A stretch of 64,000 nucleotides of DNA, from NCBI RefSeq assembly GCF_000686705.1, contig NZ_JMLJ01000013.1, forward strand, positions 78,282 to 142,281. Direction: 5' to 3'. Position numbers and translations under genes: made by a program. Each line of letters begins with the position of its first letter. The stretch's first letter is position 1. Shown one piece after another: positions 16,160-24,229 of this stretch. The notes beneath the pieces were generated by a model. That model was not told the origin of the DNA and did no database searches. It saw nothing but the letters and a program-made list of their open reading frames with translations. The stretch comes from Clostridium hydrogeniformans DSM 21757. Lineage in GTDB: Bacteria; Bacillota; Clostridia; Clostridiales; Clostridiaceae.

Positions 16160-17221
16160 TTATATTTTTTTATTATTCTTTCTATTACTGTAATAAGCAT
16201 TTTTACTTTCCTTTAATGATTTTAACTCTTTTAACTGAGATATATAGCTTTCAAACCTTTTAATGGGTAGTTCTCCTGAGTCTATAGCCATTTTAATTGC
16301 ACAACCTGGTTCTTTTTTATGGGTGCAGTCTCTATATTTACATTTTTCAGTTAGGGAATAAACATCTTTAAAGCTTTCTTTAAGAATATCTTCATCTGCC
16401 CATAACTGAAGTTCTCGAATACCAGGGGTATCTATTAGCATGCAACCAGATTGGTGAAGGAAAAGCCTAGGACTCGTTGTGGTATGCTTACCCTTTTTAT
16501 TGGAATCACTTACTGAATTTGTTCTTTGCATATCATCTCCAAATAGATAATTAATGATTGAAGACTTTCCAACTCCAGAAGAACCAAGAAATACAAGAGT
16601 TTTACCAAGGCATAAATATTCATTAAATACATTCAAGTTAATCTTATCTAGAATGCTTATGGCATGAATATCTATATCATGAGAAGCGGCCTTTATGTTT
16701 TCTATATATTCAGATATATCATTGCAAAGATCACATTTATTTAGAAGTATTACAGGTAATATTTTGCTACTGCGAACTAGAGTAATATATCTTTCAATTC
16801 TCTGTACATTAAAATTATCATCTGCACCAATTACAATAAAGGCGATATCTATATTTGATCCTATAATTTGCTCTTCTATATATCCACCTACCAGCACACC
16901 ATTTTTCACTTTTCTTCCCCCTGAAATTGAGAGTTTACGAGAAAAGTAACTTTTTCTTGGTAGGATATCATGTATTACCACTTCTTTATCATTAATATTT
17001 TTAATTACGACCCAATCACCAACAGTGGGATAATCTTTTTTAACATCTGCATTATGCATAAATTTTCCGCTTAACTTACCACTGAAATTACCTTTCTCTG
17101 AATATACAATATAATTTCCTTTGTGTTGATTTACCACTCTTCCAGCCTCAAAACCTTTTTCTAAATAAGACTTAAATTTATCTTGGAAATAATTATCCCA
17201 ACCTAAATTTTCTAAACTCAT
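16160..17221 (-). CDS. rsgA: Ribosome small-subunit GTPase RsgA
   Basis: Late 30S assembly factor with circularly permuted GTPase domain. An N-terminal OB-fold is followed by the G motifs in permuted order: LLNKCD (G4), GSSGVGKSSIIN (G1), then DTPGIREL (G3). A C-terminal zinc site CKYRDCTHKKEPGC completes the family pattern. 353 aa is slightly longer than many homologues. ATG at 17221 after AAAGGAGA. A structured transcript with its own promoter and two terminators lies upstream on the same strand. Confidence 0.95.
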   Translation of the reverse strand: MSLENLGWDNYFQDKFKSYLEKGFEAGRVVNQHKGNYIVYSEKGNFSGKLSGKFMHNADVKKDYPTVGDWVVIKNINDKEVVIHDILPRKSYFSRKLSISGGRKVKNGVLVGGYIEEQIIGSNIDIAFIVIGADDNFNVQRIERYITLVRSSKILPVILLNKCDLCNDISEYIENIKAASHDIDIHAISILDKINLNVFNEYLCLGKTLVFLGSSGVGKSSIINYLFGDDMQRTNSVSDSNKKGKHTTTSPRLFLHQSGCMLIDTPGIRELQLWADEDILKESFKDVYSLTEKCKYRDCTHKKEPGCAIKMAIDSGELPIKRFESYISQLKELKSLKESKNAYYSNRKNNKKI

Positions 17222-17385
17222 AAAATCTCCTTTTCTTTTTAAGTTTTAAAATTATTTATTTTTACTATATAAGAATTTTAGATATAGAACTTAAAAATTG
17301 AATTCCAATCTTAGGAAAATAAATATTGTTATAAAACTTAATATGAGCCTTAAATAAAGTCATATGGAGGTTAAATAAAAGAATA

Positions 17386-17419
17386 TAAAAAGCCCACAGT
17401 AAGATTAACCTACTGTGGG
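17386..17419 (-). terminator. Distal terminator of the structured RNA
   Basis: Perfect 9-bp stem CCCACAGTA / TACTGTGGG; on the minus strand it is followed by CTTTTTAT. Confidence 0.82.
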
Positions 17420-17435
17420 ACACTTAAAATTAAGC

Positions 17436-17468
17436 ATAAAAAATACACGATAACCTATACCGTGTATC
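17436..17468 (-). terminator. Proximal terminator of the structured RNA
   Basis: On the minus strand ATACACG pairs with CGTGTAT and a TTTTTT run follows. Confidence 0.78.
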
Positions 17469-17576
17469 TTAAATCTACTATTAAGGCTAAAGGGTTAAAT
17501 TAAAGGTGTTCAAAAGGCGCAATAAACAGAGGGAATAACAAGTCCCTTTTTAGAAAGCCTTTGAACCTATATGCAA

Positions 17577-17609
17577 TTATTTTAAAATCACCTCATATGA
17601 CTTTTGCAT
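17577..17609 (-). CDS. 10-codon upstream open frame (possible leader peptide)
   Basis: MQKSYEVILK then stop, starting with ATG eight bases after AAAGGAGAG (17618-17626), as good a ribosome site as most genes here have. Its start and stop regions pair with each other (TATGCAA/TTGCATA), so ribosome occupancy would change the fold of the RNA. Coding by itself is unproven. Confidence 0.4.
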   Translation of the reverse strand: MQKSYEVILK

Positions 17610-17655
17610 AAAATAATCTCTCCTTTCACCTATAAATTTATTAAGCTTTCCAAAT

Positions 17656-17684
17656 ATATTACCATATATTAACTTAGAATACAA
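17656..17684 (-). promoter_or_regulatory. Promoter of the structured RNA
   Basis: On the minus strand TTGTAT (17684-17679), 17-bp spacer, TAATAT (17661-17656). The position fits a transcript starting near 17649 and running through the leader. Confidence 0.6.
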
Positions 17685-17713
17685 TATTATTACACAACTA
17701 ATGTATAATCTTC

Positions 17714-18781
17714 TTAAAAAGATTCCACAAGGACATCCATAACTCCACCACAGACCATTCCTTGAGATTCTGCTACATCTCCTGTCATGTCCACATGTTG
17801 AATAAAGAATCCTTTATCTAGCATAACTCCTCTTGCATTAGTTAGTACTGCAGCTTCACTACAACCACCACCTATACTTCCTAAGGTCCTCCCATCAAAG
17901 TATGCTATCATTTTAGCTCCAGGTTTTCTAGGTACAGATCCCTTAGAAGATAATATGGTTATAAGAGCTTTAGGCATTTCAGAGTCCTCAGCTATCTTTT
18001 CAGCTACTTCCTTATCAAAATCAGGGAATGAGAAATTTTTACCTAGTCTATCAATTACTCCTTTATTCTTAAAGCTAATAAGCTGAGATACTATGGAGAT
18101 AGCTATTTCGTCAGGAGTAATAGCTCCTATATCAAGCCCAATAGGAGAGTTAACTAAGTCTAATTTTTCTTTAGAAAAACCTTCATCTAATAATTCATCC
18201 ATCATACCACGTACTCTACGTTTAGATCCTATCATACCAACATAACTAAGTTCATGATTTAATACATGACGTAGAACAACCCCATCATGCCTATGACCCC
18301 TTGTTATTATAACTACAAAATCAGACTTTCTAAATCTAATTGAATCAAAGGACTTCTCAAAGCTTTCGCAAATAACTTTTTCAGCCTCAGGGAAACGTCC
18401 ATTATTAGCAAAGGCTGGTCTATCATCTATAAGAGTCACAGCAAATCCAACTCTAGAACTAAACTCCACTAAGGGCTTGGCTATATGTCCTCCACCAAAT
18501 ACAATTAGGCGAGGCTTAGGGAAGAAAGGCTCAACTAAAATAGATTTATTTTCTTCAGTATTAATAGTATTTACTTTTCCATTATCTAAAGAAGTAAATA
18601 TAGTATCACAAACCTTATGATCAAGAGAGATGGATTTATTTTCTAGTTCTTCTCTTGTTAAAAGAAGCTTTTTCTCTATAGCTCCACTTTTCTCACTATG
18701 TAAATTAAGATAAGTTAACATTACACACTGGTTACCCTGGTTAATTTTTACTAATAATTCTTTGTATAAATTCTCAAACAT
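17714..18781 (-). CDS. XdhC/CoxI-family molybdoenzyme maturation protein with atypical module order
   Basis: 355 aa. XdhC proteins insert sulfurated molybdenum cofactor into xanthine dehydrogenase-type enzymes. Residues 1-90 look like a worn N-terminal XdhC_CoxI module without its glycine signature. Residues about 91-225 are the Rossmann XdhC_C domain (LIVFGGGHIAKPL; MIGSKRRVRGMMDEL). A second, intact XdhC_CoxI module follows at about 265-355, with GSVPRKPGAKMIAYFDG and LGSIGGGCSEAAV. So the well-conserved module is C-terminal, the reverse of the standard order. No molybdenum hydroxylase gene is in the window. Confidence 0.78.
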   Translation of the reverse strand: MFENLYKELLVKINQGNQCVMLTYLNLHSEKSGAIEKKLLLTREELENKSISLDHKVCDTIFTSLDNGKVNTINTEENKSILVEPFFPKPRLIVFGGGHIAKPLVEFSSRVGFAVTLIDDRPAFANNGRFPEAEKVICESFEKSFDSIRFRKSDFVVIITRGHRHDGVVLRHVLNHELSYVGMIGSKRRVRGMMDELLDEGFSKEKLDLVNSPIGLDIGAITPDEIAISIVSQLISFKNKGVIDRLGKNFSFPDFDKEVAEKIAEDSEMPKALITILSSKGSVPRKPGAKMIAYFDGRTLGSIGGGCSEAAVLTNARGVMLDKGFFIQHVDMTGDVAESQGMVCGGVMDVLVESF

Positions 18782-18882
18782 TTTATCAACCCTCTAAATA
18801 TAAAAATTTGAATAATAAATATCCCTATAAGGCTATTATATTAAAGTTTTTATAAGAATACTAGGAAGAAGAGAAAATGTTT

Positions 18883-18935
18883 TCAAAAAAACACCATGAA
18901 GCCTCATTGAAAATCAATGGGGTTTCATAGTGTTT
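18883..18935 (-). terminator. Terminator of the oadB-oadG unit
   Basis: A 22-base arm from 18889 pairs with the arm ending at 18935 (AACACCATGAAGCC against GGGGTTTCATAGTGTT) around an AAA loop; the A run at 18884-18891 gives a T run on the minus strand. Confidence 0.82.
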
Positions 18936-18963
18936 ATTTTAACCTTATAAAAGATGATTAAGA

Positions 18964-19092
18964 CTAAGCCTTAGGTGGAAAAACCTTAAGTAAAATTTTC
19001 ATCATTATATATATAAGAAGTACAACTATAAATATCCCACCCATACCTTGAAGCATTAAAGGAAGGGTTTCTTGTAAACTATCAAAATTCAT
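18964..19092 (-). CDS. OadG-like small gamma subunit of a Na+-pumping decarboxylase
   Basis: 42-aa single-pass membrane protein: MNFDSLQETLPLMLQGMGG, then a hydrophobic helix and a short basic tail ending VFPPKA. The LxxGMGxxF pattern followed by the helix is that of OadG gamma subunits, which help assemble the beta subunit with its partners. AGGAGG overlaps the stop of the upstream beta-subunit gene, 12 bp away, so the two are translationally coupled. Confidence 0.68.
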   Translation of the reverse strand: MNFDSLQETLPLMLQGMGGIFIVVLLIYIMMKILLKVFPPKA

Positions 19093-19104
19093 AATATATT
19101 CCTC

Positions 19105-20226
19105 CTATCTAACTAGCATAAGTATTAGCCCACCAGCTATTACAGATGCAATCTGACCAGATACGTTAGCACCTACAGCAAACATAAGTATAAAGTTTTG
19201 GTTATCTTCCTTTTGAGCCATCTTTTGAATAACTCTAGCGGACATAGGAAAGGCAGATATACCAGCAGCACCTATCATAGGATTTATTTTTTCTTTTCTA
19301 AATAGGTTTATTAATTTAGCAAATAAAACTCCACCTATGGTATCAAATATAAAGGCTATAAGTCCTAGACCTATTATCATAAAGGTTTGAACATTAATAA
19401 ATTTAGATGCTTCCATAGTAGTTGCAATGGTTATACCTAAAAGTATAGTTACTATATTTACAAGTTCGTTTTGTGCAGTATTAGATAATCTATCAAGAAC
19501 TCCACATTCACGAAGAAGGTTACCAAACATTAAAAATCCTATTAAAGGAACTGCGTTTGGAGCAATAAGCCCAGTTAAAACAGTTAAGGTTATTGGGAAT
19601 ATTATTCTAGTTGCCTTTGATACGCTTTCAGCTTTATAAGTCATTCTTATCTTTCTTTCTTCCTTAGTTGTAACAAGTTTTATGGCAAAGGGTTGAATTA
19701 TTGGTACTAAGGCCATATAAGAATAAGCAGCGACAGCTATTGGAGCTAGTAGTTCTTTAGCAAACTTATTTGCAACATATATAGACGTTGGGCCATCAGC
19801 AGCACCTATTATTCCGATAGCAGCGGCTTCTCTTAAAGGGAAGCCTAATAATCCAGCAACACATATAGTAAAGAATATACCAAATTGAGCTGCAGCTCCG
19901 AAAAGTAACATAAATGGGTTTTGAAGAATTGGACCAAAATCAATCATAGCTCCTATTCCAATAAATATTAGTAGAGGGAATAACTCAGTAGCAATACCAG
20001 CATTAAATAACACATTTAGTACTCCTTCTACAGGAGTATTTTCTACAATTTGAGTTATAGCTCCAGACATTGGTATATTAACTATTATGGCACCAAATCC
20101 CATTGGAAGAAGTAGTGCAGGTTCGAAATCCTTTGCAATGGCTAGATAGATTAATAAACCACCTAGGGCCCACATTGCAATATTTCCAAGAGTAATAGAA
20201 GTAATACCTTGAATTAATACATCCAT
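19105..20226 (-). CDS. oadB: OadB-type beta subunit of a Na+-translocating carboxylic acid decarboxylase
   Basis: 373-aa polytopic membrane protein that in its family couples decarboxylation of a biotin-bound carboxyl group to Na+ export. Key segments are IGIGAMIDFGPIL, GIIGAADGPTSIYVANK with the functional Asp, GNLLRECGV, and AGISAFPMSARV. No carboxyltransferase (alpha) or biotin carrier gene is adjacent, so this beta-gamma pair is an orphan here. Its transcript begins with what looks like a Mn2+-type riboswitch, which is unexpected for a decarboxylase subunit. A repurposed ion exporter is one possibility. Confidence 0.88.
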   Translation of the reverse strand: MDVLIQGITSITLGNIAMWALGGLLIYLAIAKDFEPALLLPMGFGAIIVNIPMSGAITQIVENTPVEGVLNVLFNAGIATELFPLLIFIGIGAMIDFGPILQNPFMLLFGAAAQFGIFFTICVAGLLGFPLREAAAIGIIGAADGPTSIYVANKFAKELLAPIAVAAYSYMALVPIIQPFAIKLVTTKEERKIRMTYKAESVSKATRIIFPITLTVLTGLIAPNAVPLIGFLMFGNLLRECGVLDRLSNTAQNELVNIVTILLGITIATTMEASKFINVQTFMIIGLGLIAFIFDTIGGVLFAKLINLFRKEKINPMIGAAGISAFPMSARVIQKMAQKEDNQNFILMFAVGANVSGQIASVIAGGLILMLVR

Positions 20227-20255
20227 AAAATAAATCCTCCTTTGATTTGTTATTA

Positions 20256-20385
20256 ATAAAAAGGACCTTTAGCATAGCTTAAATAGGCTATGCTAAAGGT
20301 CTCACATTTTCAGAATAAACCAGATTCTAAAAATCGGTTGTTGACTTATTCCCATGAGTCCATGGTAGTTACTCCCCTTTAACAA
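20256..20385 (-). ncRNA. yybP-ykoY-type (Mn2+) riboswitch with terminator, upstream of oadB
   Basis: On the minus strand: AAAGGGGAGTAACT (GGGGAGUA at 20377-20370), the small hairpin CCATG-GACT-CATGG, a GAATAA...TTATTC arm carrying GTCAACAACCG, then GTGAGACCTTT. AAAGG and CCTTT close the P1 helix. GACCTTTAGCATAGC also forms the 5' arm of a perfect terminator (20263-20301), so P1 and terminator exclude each other; ligand binding would switch expression on. The signature segments match the yybP-ykoY class as I know it; no covariance search was run. Confidence 0.7.
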
Positions 20386-20617
20386 AAATGAATCCAAAAC
20401 CATTTTATAATAATAAAGAATAAAAGTCAAAACATTTAGAAAATAATTAAAATTATTAATGTATACAGTTTTCAATTAATTTTATATATAATAAATCAGT
20501 TAAAAGTTAAGAAATTTTTATTTATAATTTCATTGAAAGAGAGAAGTTATATATTAAAGAACACATCTAGGTGAATTATAATAGTATGATAGTGTATAAA
20601 TAATATAGGAGATAATT

Positions 20618-21133
20618 ATGAGTTATACAACTAATAGGCAACCCCAAGGATTATCTAAATCCACTGAAAGTCTACTTAGGGAAGGTATGATAGGCGAAGT
20701 AGTGGCGATAAATGATTATAGCTATTTTATAGGAGTTACTGAAAATAAAGATGTTAGAGAGTTATTTCATCATATAATGGAAGATGAGAAAAGGCACTAT
20801 GGCATGTTTCTAGAAGCTTTAAGAAGAATTGATAAGGAAGAGGAAGAACTGCAACAAGAAGCTAAGGAGCATGTTGTAATAAAAAATAAGCTAAAATGCA
20901 AAACAGAAAATAAGAAAAAGGCAAGTAGTCATGACATACTAGTATTTATAAGAGATGCTATAAAGGCAGAGCTAGAGGCTATAATTCTTTATGATAGTTT
21001 AACAGAAATAATAGAAGATGAAGTTATAAATAGAATTATAAAAGACATAACTAAAGATGAGAAGGAGCATGTAGAGGAGCTTACAAGGGCTTTAATAATC
21101 CTAGATAATGATACTTATGGGCCTATAGAATAA
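20618..21133 (+). CDS. Ferritin-like di-iron domain protein
   Basis: 171 aa with two helical halves joined by a lysine-rich linker. The carboxylate and histidine pattern of a ferritin-like four-helix bundle is visible: EGMIGEVVAINDY, EDEKRHYGMF, KAELEAIILYDSL, KDEKEHVEEL, so two ExxH-like metal motifs exist. It resembles rubrerythrin-like proteins without the rubredoxin tail. Iron or peroxide handling is likely. Monocistronic with its own terminator; near iron importer and redox genes but not in an operon with them. Confidence 0.75.
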   Translation: MSYTTNRQPQGLSKSTESLLREGMIGEVVAINDYSYFIGVTENKDVRELFHHIMEDEKRHYGMFLEALRRIDKEEEELQQEAKEHVVIKNKLKCKTENKKKASSHDILVFIRDAIKAELEAIILYDSLTEIIEDEVINRIIKDITKDEKEHVEELTRALIILDNDTYGPIE

Positions 21134-21186
21134 TATTTTATTATAATATATACAAATTAAATATAGATTAATAAATTTAAGGTTTA

Positions 21187-21226
21187 GGTTTAACACTATA
21201 GTTATATTGGTGTTAAGCCTTTTTTC
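21187..21226 (+). terminator. Terminator of the ferritin-like gene
   Basis: GGTTTAACAC pairs with GTGTTAAGCC (one G-U pair), followed by seven T. Confidence 0.8.
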
Positions 21227-21379
21227 TTTACATTTAGGGATTTATTATTATGGAGCTATAAAAGTTATGATAAAAATATAAGAAATTATATATATGAAAA
21301 TATAATTGCTGCAGCTAATAGATATATTACTAAGAATAATGTATATATAATTTCTTTTTACAATTATATATATAAAAAA

Positions 21380-22111
21380 TTAAGACACTACACTATTTAA
21401 GCTTTCATTTCTAAATTCAATAGGAGTTTTATTGTTTAACTTTTTAAACATTGAACTATAATAATTTTGATTATTAAATCCCACAGAAAGAGAAATATCT
21501 AATATAGATAAGTTTTCTTTTATTAGTAATTCTTTGCTTTTTTCTATTCTAATTTCATTTATAAGCCTAGAGAATGTCTTCCCAGTTTCTTTTTTTAGTA
21601 TAGTACAAAAGTAACATTTGGTTATGTTAAGATATTCAGCTACATCATTTAAGGTTATATTCTCATTATACCTAGCATCAATAAAGGATAGAGCCTTTTT
21701 AACATATAAACCATAAGGTGGCTCAGATATAAGTCTTTTTTGCTTCATATAATTACTATCCCAGGCTATGTTTCTTAGCAAAGAGATTAGGTGGGGCATA
21801 CAACAAGAAGGCTTGTACAAGATTCCTATGTGGCGTGCACTACATGAAGCATATGGACCTATAACATATAACCCCCTGTGAATATTCTTGGGACAAACAG
21901 CAAACTTAGTGAAGCTAACACCTTCTAGAGAGGGAACGTCTATTACATAATGTTCCTCGGAATTAAGAGTTCTAATATTTAAACTTTCATAAATACCATT
22001 ATTATCAAATACGTCTTCTAAAAAGTTATTGTATCCAATAGAGTGGATTAATTCTCCATTAAAGTTAAATGCTTTTATAGGAATATTAGTACATAGAAAG
22101 AATTTTTCCAT
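21380..22111 (-). CDS. AraC-family regulator divergent from the siderophore importer
   Basis: 243 aa. An N-terminal sensing domain (about 1-130) of unknown ligand is followed by two C-terminal helix-turn-helix motifs of the AraC/XylS type: ITLNDVAEYLNITKCYFCTIL, then LSILDISLSVGFNNQNYYSSMFKK and TPIEFR. It is divergently oriented to the YclNOPQ-like importer, the usual place of siderophore-responsive AraC activators such as Btr or YbtA. The N-terminal domain is cysteine-rich (CPKN, YASCSARH, SCCMPH), which might bind metal; that is speculation. Confidence 0.82.
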   Translation of the reverse strand: MEKFFLCTNIPIKAFNFNGELIHSIGYNNFLEDVFDNNGIYESLNIRTLNSEEHYVIDVPSLEGVSFTKFAVCPKNIHRGLYVIGPYASCSARHIGILYKPSCCMPHLISLLRNIAWDSNYMKQKRLISEPPYGLYVKKALSFIDARYNENITLNDVAEYLNITKCYFCTILKKETGKTFSRLINEIRIEKSKELLIKENLSILDISLSVGFNNQNYYSSMFKKLNNKTPIEFRNESLNSVVS

Positions 22112-22234
22112 GGTGGAAGAGATATGATCATTAACGAAACAATTACCATCACTCCTTTTAAATTTATCCCAATATAGTTATAAAGATATAAATATAGTGT
22201 ACATTAATTAAAAAATAAAATTGTAGAATATAAA

Positions 22235-22249
22235 TGATAATGAATATCA
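22235..22249. promoter_or_regulatory. Fur-like box in the AraC/importer intergenic region
   Basis: TGATAATGAATATCA is a 7-1-7 inverted repeat close to the Fur consensus TGATAATNATTATCA, differing at two positions. It lies between the divergent genes, as expected for iron repression. Confidence 0.6.
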
Positions 22250-22335
22250 AAAGCATTTGCTTATGTAAATGATTATATCAATGGATGGATGGAGGTGTCA
22301 AACATAATATTGGTTACGTATACAGGGGAGGACTT

Positions 22336-23289
22336 ATGAAAAAGCGATATTTAATTTTGGCATTAATTATTTTATCCATTTGTTCCATATTAATTGGAGT
22401 AAAGGAAATGAACTTTTTAGATATATTTAATCCTGATGATACTAAGAGCAAGGTTCTAATAATTAGTAGAATACCAAGGCTTATCAGTATTATTGTAGCA
22501 GGGGTTAGTATGAGTATAGCAGGTCTTATTATGCAGCAAATAAGTCGTAATAAGTTTGTATCTCCTGATACCTCAGCTACTATAGATAGTGCTAAGCTAG
22601 GAGCTTTAGTATCATTAATGTTATTTTCTTCAGCTAGCCCTATTCAAAAGATGTTAGTATCCTTTGTATTTTCATTAGCAGGTACATTCATATTCATGAG
22701 AATTTTAAAAAGAATAAAGTTTAAGAATGTAATTTTCATACCTCTTGTAGGGATAATGTTTGGAAATATAATAGATTCAATTACAACATTTTTTGCTTAT
22801 AAACATAACCTTATACAAAGTATTTCTACTTGGTTACAAGGAGATTTCTCTATGGTACTTAAGGGAAATTATGAACTTTTATATTTAAGTATTCCTTTGG
22901 TAATAGTAGCTTTCTTTTATGCTAATAAATTTACTGTAGCAGGTATGGGAGAGGATTTTTCTAAAAACTTAGGGCTTAATTACAATAAGGTTGTAAATAT
23001 AGGACTTATAATAGTTTCATTAATATCATCTGTTGTAGTTATAACCGTAGGAAAAATACCATTCCTAGGACTTATAATACCTAACATAGTAACTATTTAT
23101 AAAGGAGATAATTTAAAGAATAGTCTTTATGATACAGCCTTACTTGGAGCGGTTTTTCTTTTAGCTTGTGACATATTAGGAAGACTAGTTATTTACCCTT
23201 ATGAAATTTCTATAGGACTTATAGTAGGGGTATTAGGAAGTGCCATATTCCTTTATCTTTTAATTAGGAGGAATGGACATGAAGCATAA
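22336..23289 (+). CDS. FecCD-family siderophore ABC permease (YclN-like)
   Basis: 317-aa membrane permease, first of a permease-permease-ATPase-binding protein operon like yclNOPQ/fat-type catechol siderophore importers. RIPRLISIIVAGVSMSIAGLI and GKIPFLGLIIPNIV (ATPase-coupling loop) are present. The frame extends to 22285, but the ATG at 22336 directly follows GGGGAGG and gives the usual N-terminus MKKRYLIL. Starts 87 bp after the Fur-like box. Overlaps the next permease by 11 bp. Confidence 0.88.
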   Translation: MKKRYLILALIILSICSILIGVKEMNFLDIFNPDDTKSKVLIISRIPRLISIIVAGVSMSIAGLIMQQISRNKFVSPDTSATIDSAKLGALVSLMLFSSASPIQKMLVSFVFSLAGTFIFMRILKRIKFKNVIFIPLVGIMFGNIIDSITTFFAYKHNLIQSISTWLQGDFSMVLKGNYELLYLSIPLVIVAFFYANKFTVAGMGEDFSKNLGLNYNKVVNIGLIIVSLISSVVVITVGKIPFLGLIIPNIVTIYKGDNLKNSLYDTALLGAVFLLACDILGRLVIYPYEISIGLIVGVLGSAIFLYLLIRRNGHEA

Positions 23290-24229
23290 AAGAAAAATAG
23301 TTTTTTTAATAGTTATTTCATTAATACTTATAGGAATATTTATGCTTTTAGGAGTAAATAAAAATAATTTAGATTATGTGTTACCTAGAAGGGCATTAAA
23401 GGTACTAGCTATAGTTTTAACAGCAACCTCCATAGCCTTTTCTTCAATGATATTTCAAACTATAACTAACAATAGAATATTAACACCAAGTATATTAGGA
23501 TTAGATTCCCTATATCTGTTTGTACAAACCTTTGTAGTTTTTACATTTGGAGCTAGTAATGTATTTGTGATGAATAATAATGTTAATTTTCTTATATCCG
23601 TTAGCATTATGGTGATCTTTTCAATGATTTTATATAAAGTATTGTTTAAAGGTGATGAGAAAAATATTTTTTTCTTATTACTAACAGGGGTAATATTTAG
23701 AACCTTATTTCAAAGCCTATCATCGTTTATCGAGATGGTTATTGATCCAAATAAGTTTTTAATAATACAGGATAAGATGTTTGCTAGTTTTAATAATATA
23801 CATACAGAAATTCTACTTATTTCTGTCATAGTAATACTTATAGTTATAGCTTATGTTTATGATTATGTTAAGGTATTGGACGTATTATCTTTAGGAAGAG
23901 AGCAGGCAATAAACTTGGGCGTTTCATATGATAAAGTTGTAAAAAGGATGCTTATAGTAACTTCAATATTAATATCCATATCAACAGCTTTAATCGGTCC
24001 TATAACATTTTTAGGGTTACTTGTTGTAAATTTAACCTATGAGTATATGAAAACCTATAAGCATAAATATTTAATTATAACTTCAATTTTAATAAGTATT
24101 ATTGCTTTGGTAGGCGGACAACTTATTTCTGAAAGATTATTTAATTTTGGTACAACCTTAAGTGTTATTATAAATTTCATTGGAGGACTTTACTTTATGT
24201 ATCTGCTGTTAAAGGAGAGTAAGGCATGA
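23279..24229 (+). CDS. FecCD-family siderophore ABC permease (YclO-like)
   Basis: Second permease of the importer, 316 aa, with TSIAFSSMIFQTITNNRILTP-type early helix and GPITFLGLLVVNL near the C-terminus in place of the usual FxGLxxPH loop, as in the YclO/FatC branch. The ATG at 23279 lies seven bases from AGGAGG; an in-frame ATG at 23273 is too close to it. It overlaps the following ATPase gene by 4 bp. Confidence 0.87.
   Translation: MKHKRKIVFLIVISLILIGIFMLLGVNKNNLDYVLPRRALKVLAIVLTATSIAFSSMIFQTITNNRILTPSILGLDSLYLFVQTFVVFTFGASNVFVMNNNVNFLISVSIMVIFSMILYKVLFKGDEKNIFFLLLTGVIFRTLFQSLSSFIEMVIDPNKFLIIQDKMFASFNNIHTEILLISVIVILIVIAYVYDYVKVLDVLSLGREQAINLGVSYDKVVKRMLIVTSILISISTALIGPITFLGLLVVNLTYEYMKTYKHKYLIITSILISIIALVGGQLISERLFNFGTTLSVIINFIGGLYFMYLLLKESKA

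Larger units (their letters stand above)
17386..17649 (-). ncRNA. Candidate structured leader RNA or small RNA upstream of rsgA
   Basis: Read on the minus strand from a start near 17649: a ribosome site and 10-codon frame (17577-17609), a TATGCAA/TTGCATA pairing around that frame, a longer hairpin with base GTTCAAAGGC / GCCTTTTGAAC and inner AGGGA / TCCCT, then two terminators. I do not recognise a known riboswitch class. It may be an attenuator for rsgA, whose start is about 165 bases further, or an independent RNA. Confidence 0.5.

Noticed and set aside
15160..16200. Antibiotic resistance by the APH-family protein
   Set aside because: Superfamily includes many housekeeping small-molecule kinases; co-transcription with rsgA and no resistance-gene context argue against this label.
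21280..21356. 15-bp inverted repeat AAGAAATTATATATA / TATATATAATTTCTT with 47-base loop
   Set aside because: Composed almost entirely of A and T with a large loop; could be a weak terminator of the AraC gene but chance is equally likely.
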